NCBI RefSeq assembly: GCF_023703325.1
Contig: NZ_JAMQGM010000033.1
Location: 62,001-126,000 of the forward strand
DNA length: 64,000 nt
Direction of reading: 5' to 3'
Source: Streptomyces meridianus
GTDB lineage: Bacteria > Actinomycetota > Actinomycetes > Streptomycetales > Streptomycetaceae
In this document: in pieces, positions 17,912 to 25,530 of the stretch
Position numbering within the stretch: position 1 is the first letter of the stretch
Layout: every line of letters begins with the position of its first letter
The notes under the pieces: model-generated
The model's input: only the letters and a program-made list of their open reading frames with translations
Databases searched by the model: none
What the model was told of the DNA's origin: nothing
Translations under genes and position numbers: made by a program

Positions 17912-18496
17912 GTGGACGACCACGACGAGCGGGATCCGGGCACGACCCGTCTCGACGACCCCTGGCGTGACGAAACCGAGAGCCGCGACACCGACTCCGG
18001 CGACGACCAGCTCCCCAACGTCCCGGAGATCCCGGCACTCCGGTCCCGCGGGACGTGGGAAAGCAGCCACGAGACTCCCGGGGCTTCAGGCAGAATCTGC
18101 ACGCGCCCGGGGCGGGACGGTCCCGGCACGGCCTCCGCCGGTGCCGGCTCCCGCGAAGCGGTCTACCTCGAGGTCCATCGAAGTCCGGCGTTCCGTGAAG
18201 TCCGTCGGCGTTACCGGCGTTTCGTCCTCCCGGCGACCGTGCTGTTCCTGGGCTGGTACTTCGCCTACGTCATCACGTCCACGACGGCACCGGAGTTCAT
18301 GGCCCGCCCCGTCGCCGGCGGACTGAACATCGCCTTCCTCGCCGGGCTCGGCCAGTTCGCCACCACGTTCCTGCTCACCTGGGCCTACGCCCGGCACGCC
18401 CGGTTGCGCCGTGACCGGGCAGCCATGGAACTGAGATGGGCCGTGTACGAGCAGAACCGGCACCACGGCGACACGGGACAGGAGCAGGTACGTTGA
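17912..18496 (+). CDS. DUF485 membrane protein
   Basis: A 194-residue small inner-membrane protein, the usual partner of acetate/solute symporters. The first ~100 residues are acidic and disordered. The DUF485 core (HRSPAFREVRRRYRRFVLPATVLFLGWYF) starts at ~108 and has two transmembrane helices (~125-143 and ~158-180). The GTG at 17912 has AAGGAG seven bases upstream. Its TGA overlaps the TTG start of the symporter by two bases, so the two are translationally coupled and probably form one transport unit. Confidence 0.88.
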   Translation: MDDHDERDPGTTRLDDPWRDETESRDTDSGDDQLPNVPEIPALRSRGTWESSHETPGASGRICTRPGRDGPGTASAGAGSREAVYLEVHRSPAFREVRRRYRRFVLPATVLFLGWYFAYVITSTTAPEFMARPVAGGLNIAFLAGLGQFATTFLLTWAYARHARLRRDRAAMELRWAVYEQNRHHGDTGQEQVR

Positions 18497-20085
18497 CCGG
18501 GGACCACCGAAGCCTGGCACTCCTGCTCTTCGGGCTGTTCGTCGCCGCCACGCTCGCCATCACCACCCTGGTGAGCCGCAGACGCCGGGGATCCCCCGAG
18601 GAGTTCTACGCCGGCGGGCGACTCTTCTCACCGATGGAGAACGGGTTCGCGATCGCCGGGGACTACATGTCCGCCGCGTCCTTCCTCGGCATCTCAGGGC
18701 TGATCGCGCTCTACGGATACGACGGCATGCTGTATTCCGTGGGGTTCCTGGTCGCCTGGCTGGTTGTTCTGCTGCTGGTGGCCGAACTCGTCCGCAACTG
18801 CGGCCGGTTCACCCTCGCCGACGTGGTCGCCGCGCGGATGCGGGAACGGCCGGTGCGGATCGCGGCCGGTGTTTCGGCCGTCACCGTCTGCGTGCTGTAC
18901 CTCGTCGCCCAGATGGTCGGCGCGGGCAGCCTCGTGGTCCTGCTGCTCGGCGGCTCGTCCGCGACGGCGCCCACCTGGACCGTGATCGGTGTGGGCGCGC
19001 TCATGGTCGTGTACGTCGTCTTCGGCGGGATGCGGGCCACGACCTGGATTCAGATCGTCAAGGCGGTGCTTCTGCTTTCGGGCGCAGTCCTCCTGACGGC
19101 CTTCGTCCTGGTGCGGTTCCGGGGAGACCTCGGCGCCCTGCTCGGCACGGCCGCGGAACGCAGCGGTCACGGGGCTGCCTTCCTCGCGCCCGGCCTGAAG
19201 TACGGCGGCGACTGGCGGTCGCGGCTCGACTTCATCAGCCTCGGCCTTGCGCTGGTGCTCGGCACCGCGGGTCTTCCGCACATCCTGTCCCGCTTCTACA
19301 CGGTGCCCACCGCCCGGGCCGCGCGGCGCTCGGTCGTCTGGTCGATCGGGCTGATCGGCAGCTTCTACCTGATGACGATCGTCCTCGGCTTCGGTGCCGC
19401 CGCACTCGTCGGGCAACAGGCAGTGCGGGAATCCAATCCCGCCGGCAACACGGCCGTCCCGCTCCTCGCGGCGGATCTCGGCGGTGGACCGGGATCGACC
19501 GGCGGGGCCGTACTGTTCGGAGTCGTCGCGGCCGTCGCCTTCGCGACCATCCTCGCCGTCGTCGCCGGCATCACCCTCGCCTCCTCGGCGTCCGTGGCCC
19601 ACGACCTGTACGCGTCGCTGAGCAGAAGCGGTGCCGGCAGGTTCAGCGAAGTGACGGTGGCCCGGACGGCCTCCGTCGGCATCGGCATCGTCGCGATCGG
19701 CCTGGGACTGCTCGCCCGGAACCAGAACGTGGCGTTCCTGGTCGGGCTCGCCTTCGCCGTCGCCGCTTCGGCCAACCTGCCCGTGCTGCTCTACACCCTG
19801 TTCTGGCGGCGCTTCACCACCAGGGGAGCCGTGTGGGCCGTGTACGGCGGACTGGTGCCTGCCGTCGTACTGGTGCTGCTCTCCCCGGTGGTCTCCGGCA
19901 GCCCTGGTTCCCTCTTCCCGCAGGCGGACTTCCACCTCTTCCCGCTCGAGAATCCGGGGCTGGTGTCGGTGCCGCTCGGCTTCCTCGCCGGATGGCTGGG
20001 GACCTGTCTCTCGGAGGACGAGCCCGATGAGGCCAAGCATGCCGAGACCGAGGTGCGGGCCCTGACCGGAGCGGGAGCGGTCTGA
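18493..20085 (+). CDS. Sodium:solute symporter (ActP-like, SSS family)
   Basis: A 530-residue transporter with ~13 membrane segments, likely moving acetate or another monocarboxylate with a cation. The conserved SSS start ...EEFYAGGRLFSPMENGFAIAGDYMSAASFLG appears at ~35-65, and the ISGLIALYGYDGMLYSVGF and GTAGLPHILSRFY segments are as in ActP. The TTG at 18493 (TTGA overlap with the DUF485 stop, AGGAG upstream) gives the natural N-terminus LTGDHRSLALLLFGLF. A more upstream ATG lies inside DUF485. The substrate is inferred from family and from the DUF485 partner only. Confidence 0.87.
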   Translation: MTGDHRSLALLLFGLFVAATLAITTLVSRRRRGSPEEFYAGGRLFSPMENGFAIAGDYMSAASFLGISGLIALYGYDGMLYSVGFLVAWLVVLLLVAELVRNCGRFTLADVVAARMRERPVRIAAGVSAVTVCVLYLVAQMVGAGSLVVLLLGGSSATAPTWTVIGVGALMVVYVVFGGMRATTWIQIVKAVLLLSGAVLLTAFVLVRFRGDLGALLGTAAERSGHGAAFLAPGLKYGGDWRSRLDFISLGLALVLGTAGLPHILSRFYTVPTARAARRSVVWSIGLIGSFYLMTIVLGFGAAALVGQQAVRESNPAGNTAVPLLAADLGGGPGSTGGAVLFGVVAAVAFATILAVVAGITLASSASVAHDLYASLSRSGAGRFSEVTVARTASVGIGIVAIGLGLLARNQNVAFLVGLAFAVAASANLPVLLYTLFWRRFTTRGAVWAVYGGLVPAVVLVLLSPVVSGSPGSLFPQADFHLFPLENPGLVSVPLGFLAGWLGTCLSEDEPDEAKHAETEVRALTGAGAV

Positions 20086-20165
20086 GGCTTGTTGTGAAAG
20101 TCCCGTCCGGCTCGCGGCGCCCGGCACGCACATCCGCTGCGTCGTCGACACCTTCGAGCAGCCCA

Positions 20166-21905
20166 CTATGAGGACGTCTCTCCGTCCGGCGGACAGCGCC
20201 ATGTGTCGGACAGGGCCCGGAAGTTTCCGCTCCCGGGAGGAGACGGAGCGGTCCGGCGCTCGGTCCTGACCGTGTCCGAGAGGGCGTCCGGAAGTACCAC
20301 CGTGAACTGCGCCCCGCCGTGCTCGGCGGTGGTCACCGTGGCGCTGCCGCCCTGACGCTCGGCCAGCCGCCGCACCAGGGCGAGCCCGATGCCCCGTTTC
20401 CCGTGTGCCGGAGGCCTCTTGGTGGTCCAGCCGTCGTCGAAAACCGACTCCCGGTGTTCCGGCGGCACCCCCGCTCCCGAGTCGGAGACCTGGAGGACAG
20501 CGGCCCGTCCCTCGCTGCGCAGCGAGACGACGACCCGCGGGCGAGGGACGCCGACCGTTGCGTCCAGGGCGTTGTCCACCAGATTGCCCAGTACGGTGAC
20601 CAGGCCCTGCGGGTCGACCACCCGATCGGGCAGCCGGGTGTCGGGGGAGACGGACAGTTCGACGCCGCGCTCCGCCGCCACGGTGGTCTTGCCGACGAGC
20701 AGCGCCGCCAGCATCGGATCCGCCACGCGCTCCGAGACCTGTTCGGCTGTGGCCCGGTGCACGCCGACGGCGTCGGAGACGAACTCCACGGCCTCGTCGT
20801 ACAGGCCGAGTTCGAGCAGTCCGAGCATCGTGTGCATCCGGTTGGCGTGCTCGTGGTCCTGGGCGCGCAATGCGTCGATCAGACCGCGGGTACCGTCCAG
20901 TTCGCGCCCGAGCCGTTCGAGTTCGGTGCGATCCCGCAGGGTGACGACCGCGCCGTCGTCGTCCGTCGGCATGCGGTTGGCCACCAGGACCCTGCTGCCG
21001 CTGACCATCAGCAGATCGGCGCCCGTCACCCGTCCGGCGATCACATCTGCGGCCCGGCCCGGACCCAGCACCTCGTCGAGCGGGCGGCCGGTGGCCTCCG
21101 GCCCGATGCCCAGCAGTCGTTGCGCTTCGTCGTTGACCAGGCGGATCCGGCGCAGGCCGTCGAGCGCGACGACCCCCTCCCGGATGCCGTGGAGCATGGC
21201 CTCGCGTTCGGCCAGCAGGGCGGAGATGTCCGAGAACGCGAGGTCGTGGGTACGGCGCTGCAGGCTGCGGGACACCAGGAAAGCGGCGACGGCACCGACC
21301 ACCAGGGCGCCGCCCGCGTAGGCGAACAGCCCCGGCACGGCGCCGAGCAGGCGGGCCCGTACACCCTCGTAGGCGATGCCGACGGACACCGCACCGACGA
21401 TCCTCCCATCGGAGTCCCGCAGCGGTACCTTGCCGCGGGCTGAGCGGCCCAGGGTGCCGCTGTCGATCTGCATCGTCTCCCGGCCGGACAGCGGCAGGCT
21501 GGGGTCGGTCGAGACGTGTTCACCGACCCGGCGCGGTTCGCTGTGGGACCAGCGGACACCCCGCAGGTCCATGATCACCACGTATTCGGCGTCCGTCGCA
21601 TGGCGGATGCGCTCCGCCTCCTGCTGGACGGGGCCGTCGGGTGCGGCCGGTGTCGTGCGCAGGAGCCGGGAGATCCGGGGCTGCGCCGCCGTGCTCTGGG
21701 CGATGGCGAGGGCGCGTCGCATTGCCTGGTCGTCGAGCTGGGCGTTGAGCGGGGCGATGAACAGCCCGGTCGCGAGCACGGTGACCCCGGTCGTGAGCAC
21801 CAGTTGCATCAGCAGAACCTGGGAGAAGACCCGCTTCGGCCGTCCGATGCCGGTCAGGAACCGACCCAGACGGCTGCGGATGCCTCTCGGCGCGGTCGCG
21901 ATCAC
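20166..21905 (-). CDS. CitA/DcuS-type sensor histidine kinase
   Basis: A 579-residue membrane sensor kinase. TM1 is at ~30-50 (VLLMQLVLTTGVTVLATGLFI), followed by an extracytoplasmic sCache-like domain (~50-185), TM2 at ~190-212 (AYAGGALVVGAVAAFLVSRS), a PAS domain (~230-340), a CitA-type dimerisation motif AQDHEHANRMHTMLGLLELG with the phosphoacceptor His, and a HATPase with NLVDNALDA, SDSGAGVP and GIGLALVRRL. The GTG at 21905 overlaps the upstream TGA as GTGA, so it is coupled to the sucrase/ferredoxin-like gene. No response-regulator gene is beside it. The last ~30 residues (after VVLPDALSD) look like an unconserved tail. Confidence 0.88.
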   Translation of the reverse strand: MIATAPRGIRSRLGRFLTGIGRPKRVFSQVLLMQLVLTTGVTVLATGLFIAPLNAQLDDQAMRRALAIAQSTAAQPRISRLLRTTPAAPDGPVQQEAERIRHATDAEYVVIMDLRGVRWSHSEPRRVGEHVSTDPSLPLSGRETMQIDSGTLGRSARGKVPLRDSDGRIVGAVSVGIAYEGVRARLLGAVPGLFAYAGGALVVGAVAAFLVSRSLQRRTHDLAFSDISALLAEREAMLHGIREGVVALDGLRRIRLVNDEAQRLLGIGPEATGRPLDEVLGPGRAADVIAGRVTGADLLMVSGSRVLVANRMPTDDDGAVVTLRDRTELERLGRELDGTRGLIDALRAQDHEHANRMHTMLGLLELGLYDEAVEFVSDAVGVHRATAEQVSERVADPMLAALLVGKTTVAAERGVELSVSPDTRLPDRVVDPQGLVTVLGNLVDNALDATVGVPRPRVVVSLRSEGRAAVLQVSDSGAGVPPEHRESVFDDGWTTKRPPAHGKRGIGLALVRRLAERQGGSATVTTAEHGGAQFTVVLPDALSDTVRTERRTAPSPPGSGNFRALSDTWRCPPDGETSS

Positions 21906-22870
21906 ACCGCGTTGTCCGTCCCTGTTATGTTCCGGAGCGCCACCGTGTCCATGCGGGCCGGGGTGCCCGCTTCGGCACCGCAGCTCTCCGGGCGCGGTGG
22001 CTCGGCCTCGCCACGGTCGACGTCCGCCTCCCAGACGCGTCCGTCGTGGTGGGCGAGGGTCACGGTCCAGCCCGTGCCGGGGGCTGCTGTCCGGGGCCGG
22101 GTCGCGATCACGTCGACGGCGTCGGCCCGCCACTCGCCGATCATTTCGCGCACGGCCAGATCGGCGGCCTGGCCGGCCCGGTCCCAGGTGGAGCGCCCGC
22201 GACAGCCGTGGGTGACGATCCGGCCGTCGCCGATCGCTTCGAGGACGTCCTTGGTCGCGTGTGCGGTTGCCCGTCCGTAGGCGTAACCGTGGGGCAGGAC
22301 GAGCAGGGTCGGGGCGAAGCGGTGACCGCCGATGTGGGTGATCTCCCAGATGCGGTGCTCCGACCCGGGGCCCAGACCGGCGACCAGTTCGGCCGCGAGA
22401 GGGCGTCCGAGCAGGGCGCAGCAGCGGTCCCGCTTGGCGTTGGTGCACACGAAGGCGAGCGGTGCGCCGAGGTACGGGTCCCAGATGTCTCCGTGCTCGC
22501 CGGCACCCAGCGCGGTGAAGTCGAGTCCCAGCAGTGCGGACGGCCCCGGTCCGCCGGTGCCGTCCATGGTGAGCACCGTTGTGCGGATCCAGGAGTTTCC
22601 CGGGGCGGTGTGGGCGAGGAGGACCCGGCGGCGCACGGGTTCGTGTCCGTCGGGGTGCCGGCCGGGACGCCTGATCAGGGCCACGCGTACACCGCTGCCG
22701 TCAGCGGCCGTCTCGAGGGCGCGGCCGAGCGCGGGGTCGAGGTGGCTCGAGGTGAGGGCCTTGGCCCCCCACGGGCCGGGCTGTTCGATCAGCAGCCAGG
22801 TACGGGCGGTGGCCGCGGTTCCCGCCAGGGGCTCGGCCAGTTCCCGGGAAGCTGAGGCGCACGTTCTCAC
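21902..22870 (-). CDS. Sucrase/ferredoxin-like protein (thioredoxin-like [2Fe-2S] family)
   Basis: A 322-residue soluble protein of the Suc_Fer-like family. It contains CTNAKRDRCCALLGRPLA (~156-175), the cysteine-bearing thioredoxin-like ferredoxin core, EITHIGGHRFAPTLLVLPHG and a C-terminal HGCRGRSTWDRAGQAADLAV block, all typical. It is likely an electron carrier or iron-linked redox protein, but the substrate is unproven. The GTG at 22870 lies directly below a DmdR-type iron box and precedes the conserved RTCASASRELAEPLAGT. The 3' end overlaps the kinase start. Iron-controlled co-expression of both genes is inferred. Confidence 0.8.
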   Translation of the reverse strand: MRTCASASRELAEPLAGTAATARTWLLIEQPGPWGAKALTSSHLDPALGRALETAADGSGVRVALIRRPGRHPDGHEPVRRRVLLAHTAPGNSWIRTTVLTMDGTGGPGPSALLGLDFTALGAGEHGDIWDPYLGAPLAFVCTNAKRDRCCALLGRPLAAELVAGLGPGSEHRIWEITHIGGHRFAPTLLVLPHGYAYGRATAHATKDVLEAIGDGRIVTHGCRGRSTWDRAGQAADLAVREMIGEWRADAVDVIATRPRTAAPGTGWTVTLAHHDGRVWEADVDRGEAEPPRPESCGAEAGTPARMDTVALRNITGTDNAV

Positions 22871-22889
22871 GAAGGTGAGCCTAACCCGG
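22871..22889 (-). promoter_or_regulatory. Candidate iron box (DmdR/IdeR site)
   Basis: On the minus strand the 19 bases contain GGTTAGGCTCACCT, 14 consecutive matches to the TTAGGTTAGGCTCACCTAA iron-box consensus, with 5 mismatches confined to the ends. It directly abuts the GTG of the sucrase/ferredoxin-like gene, so a bound repressor would block both transcription start and ribosome-binding site. Confidence 0.75.
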
Positions 22890-22950
22890 GGGCGCGGCGG
22901 TCGGACTCCGGCCCTGCCCGTCCGTGATGGTCCGGGATCGAGTCGTCGCA

Positions 22951-24186
22951 TCAAGGAAGCGGCTGCGGCGGCCGGGGTCCCCGGTACTCGCCCCGGGGGC
23001 GCATCCGCAGCGGTGCTTCCCGGTATTCCTCCAGCGCGTGCGCGAGCCAGCCCGCCGTCCTGGCGACGGCGAACAGCGTCTCACCGGACTCCGCGGGCAT
23101 GCCGGCGGCGACGGAGAGCACCGCGAGGGCCAGATCGACGTTCGGGTGCCGATCCGTGTGGCGCGCGACGACGGCGGCGACGTCTCGGGCGGCGGCGAGG
23201 GCGGGTTCGGCCCACGGGGTTTCTCCCAGGGCCCCGAAAAGAGCCACGGCCCGGGGGTCGGGGCCCGGGTAGAGCCGATGCCCGATACCGGGGATGCGTC
23301 GCCCGGCTCGCAGGTGGTCGGCGACCACGGCTGCCGCGCTGCCCCGCTCCAGGACTTCGCTGAGCATGCGGTGCGCAAGGCCGCTGGCTGCCCCGTGCAG
23401 GGGCCCGTCCACGGCGCCGAGCCCTGCGGAGACGGCTGCGTAGGGGTGGGCGCGAGCCGATGCCGCGACGCGGACGGCCAGGGTCGAGGCGGCCAGATCG
23501 TGGTCGATCAGAAGGGTGAGCGCCCGGTCGAGGACGGCGATCCCCGGCCCCTCGGGCACCCTCGGGGTCAGCCTCGGCCACAGCCGCTCGGCGACGGACG
23601 CGCCGGGCGGTGCCTCTGCGGCCACCGGCGGGAGAGCGTCCACGAGGGTGGCGATGAGGGTCCGGCCGGTCGCCAGGACCCGTTCCTCGGTGGTGTCGAA
23701 CCGCAACGGATCGGCGGTTGCCGCCGCTGTGACCGCCACCCGCAGCCGGTCCATCGGCCCGCTGTGCCGGGGTAGCGCGGCGACGGCCTGCCGCGCCGCC
23801 GTGGTCGTCTCCGTCGAAGCCGAAAAACGCGTTCCGGGTTCCATACGGCCCGTCCAGAGCCACTCGGCGACGTCCTCGTAGCCGTAAGCCTCGGCGAGTT
23901 CTGTCGCATCGACGCCGCGGAAGAAGTAGCGGTCCTCTTCGATCAGGGTGATCCCGGTCCGCAGCGTCCCGCCGGTGAAGGCCGTTTCAGCCGCCGTGGG
24001 GCGGTCCCTTCGTCCTCGCCGGAGCAGAGTGTCGACCTCGTCCGCGGCGAAGGTGCTGCCCCGGCCTCCGGGCCCGCGGCGGCTGGTGAGCAGGCCGCGG
24101 CTCACGTACGCGTACACGGTCTCCGGCTTCACACCGAGCCGTTCGGCGGTCTCGCGCGTGGTGAGGCGCCGCTGGTCCTCCGTCAT
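22951..24186 (-). CDS. Citrate synthase-like protein with N-terminal helix-turn-helix
   Basis: 411 residues. The first ~65 residues form a MerR/excisionase-like helix-turn-helix (LTTRETAERLGVKPETVYAYVSRGLLTSRR), and the remainder is a citrate synthase fold. The catalytic triad is intact by inspection: His in VDGPLHGAASG, His in GIGHRLYPG and Asp in PNVDLAL. A metabolic enzyme joined to a DNA-binding domain suggests a regulator that senses citrate or acyl-CoA. The ATG at 24186 was chosen; an ATG six codons upstream is also possible. It is divergent from a second citrate synthase over an A/T-rich palindromic intergenic region. In S. coelicolor the pair corresponds, by recall, to SCO5831-5832. 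Confidence 0.85.
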   Translation of the reverse strand: MTEDQRRLTTRETAERLGVKPETVYAYVSRGLLTSRRGPGGRGSTFAADEVDTLLRRGRRDRPTAAETAFTGGTLRTGITLIEEDRYFFRGVDATELAEAYGYEDVAEWLWTGRMEPGTRFSASTETTTAARQAVAALPRHSGPMDRLRVAVTAAATADPLRFDTTEERVLATGRTLIATLVDALPPVAAEAPPGASVAERLWPRLTPRVPEGPGIAVLDRALTLLIDHDLAASTLAVRVAASARAHPYAAVSAGLGAVDGPLHGAASGLAHRMLSEVLERGSAAAVVADHLRAGRRIPGIGHRLYPGPDPRAVALFGALGETPWAEPALAAARDVAAVVARHTDRHPNVDLALAVLSVAAGMPAESGETLFAVARTAGWLAHALEEYREAPLRMRPRGEYRGPRPPQPLP

Positions 24187-24229
24187 GGGTCCATCCCACC
24201 TCATCGCTGGTGTTCGGCTCACCTAAATG

Positions 24230-24262
24230 TTGATTGAATCAATATTGACAATTTTTAATCAA
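24230..24262. promoter_or_regulatory. Palindromic operator between divergent citrate synthases
   Basis: TTGATT-G-AATCAA (24230-24242) is a perfect 13-bp palindrome. A third copy of the half-site, AATCAA, occurs at 24257-24262, and TTGACA at 24245-24250 resembles both a -35 element and a degenerate half-site. This A/T-rich block is unusual in a ~70% GC region and lies between the two starts. The regulator is inferred, not shown. Confidence 0.65.
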
Positions 24263-24297
24263 CAGTAGACGGTTGTGCCACACATAAGGAGGACGCC

Positions 24298-25458
24298 ATG
24301 ACGATCACCGAGCAGACCACCCCCATCTCCGTCCCCCGTGGACTCAAGGGCGTCGTGGTCACCGACACCGCGCTCGGCGACGTGCGCGGCAGCGAGGGCT
24401 TCTATCACTACCGGGAGTACTCGGCCGTCGAACTGGCCGCCGGCCGGACCTTCGAGGACGTCTGGCACCTGATGTCCGAGGGCTTCCTGCCCGACGCCAC
24501 GCAGCGTGAGGCGTTCGCCTCGCGCACGGCCGCTCTGCGTCATCTGCCCGGAGAGGTACGCGACGCGCTCCCGACCATCGCCCGCGCCTGCACGCCGTCC
24601 GGTCCACTGGCCGGCCTGCGCACTGCGCTCTCCCTGTTCGGCAGCGCCGCCGGTTTCCGCCCGCTGTACGACATCGACCCGGATGCCCGTCGTGCCGACG
24701 CGCTGGCCGCCTGCGCGGTGGTGCCGACCCTGCTGACCGCGCTCCACCGGATCGGGCGGGGAGAGGAGCCCGTTGAGCCGCGCGACGACCTGCCGTACGC
24801 AGCCAACTACCTGTACATGCTCACCGGGCAGGAGCCGCGGCCGGACCGGGCGCGAGCTGTCGAGCAGTACCTGATCTCCACGATCGACCACGGATTCAAC
24901 GCCTCGACGTTCACCGCCCGCGTCATCGCATCCACCGGCACCGATGTCGCCGCGTGCCTGGCCGGCGCTGTCGGCGCACTGTCGGGGCCGCTGCACGGTG
25001 GGGCACCGAGCCGCGCCCTGGACGCCCTGGACGCCATCGGCACGCCGGACCGCATCGACGGGTGGATCCGCCGCCGCGTGCTCGCCGGCGAACGGCTCAT
25101 GGGATTCGGGCACCCCGTCTACCGCACCGAGGACCCGAGGTCACGGATGCTGCGCGGCATCGCGGAGTCCCTCGGCGGGCCGCTCGTCGACTTCGCGGTG
25201 CAGGTCGAGGAGCGGGCAGAGGCGATCCTCGCCGAGCTCAAGCCCGGCCGGGACCTGCACATCAACGTGGAGTTCTACGCCGGCGTCGTCATGGAACTGT
25301 GCGGGCTGCCCCGGGAGATGTTCACCCCGACCTTTGCGTCGGCGCGGGTCGTCGGGTGGAGCGCAAACATCCTCGAGCAGGCCGACGACTCCAAGATCAT
25401 CCGCCCGCTCGCCCGGTACGTCGGGCCATCGGCACCGCGTCCCCTGCCCGCGGCCTGA
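24298..25458 (+). CDS. Citrate synthase / 2-methylcitrate synthase family protein
   Basis: A 386-residue enzyme condensing an acyl-CoA with oxaloacetate. AAGGAGGACGCC gives an optimal ribosome-binding site before the ATG. It has the family blocks GPLHGGAPSRAL, LMGFGHPVYRTEDPRSRML (two catalytic His) and LHINVEFYAGVVMELCG. At the third catalytic position Glu replaces the usual Asp (NVEFYAG). Substrate range (citrate versus methylcitrate) cannot be decided from sequence. It probably shares control with the divergent HTH-fused homologue. Confidence 0.88.
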   Translation: MTITEQTTPISVPRGLKGVVVTDTALGDVRGSEGFYHYREYSAVELAAGRTFEDVWHLMSEGFLPDATQREAFASRTAALRHLPGEVRDALPTIARACTPSGPLAGLRTALSLFGSAAGFRPLYDIDPDARRADALAACAVVPTLLTALHRIGRGEEPVEPRDDLPYAANYLYMLTGQEPRPDRARAVEQYLISTIDHGFNASTFTARVIASTGTDVAACLAGAVGALSGPLHGGAPSRALDALDAIGTPDRIDGWIRRRVLAGERLMGFGHPVYRTEDPRSRMLRGIAESLGGPLVDFAVQVEERAEAILAELKPGRDLHINVEFYAGVVMELCGLPREMFTPTFASARVVGWSANILEQADDSKIIRPLARYVGPSAPRPLPAA

Positions 25459-25467
25459 GCTGCGAAC

Positions 25468-25511
25468 GTCCGTGGGGGCGCGGCACCACCCGGTGCCGCG
25501 CCCCCACGGAC
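25468..25511. terminator. 20-bp perfect-stem bidirectional terminator
   Basis: GTCCGTGGGGGCGCGGCACC and its exact complement are separated by a 4-base ACCC loop, between convergent citrate synthase (+) and parC (-). Confidence 0.88.
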
Positions 25512-25530
25512 AATCCGTCATGCCCTCCCG

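Noticed and set aside
15505..18129. 874-codon minus-strand frame opposite parE
   Set aside because: Same shadow effect; all sense-strand topoisomerase motifs are intact and conserved.
20086..20165. Remnant of a response-regulator gene between the symporter and kinase
   Set aside because: Only ~80 bp, and no receiver or helix-turn-helix motif could be recognised in any frame.
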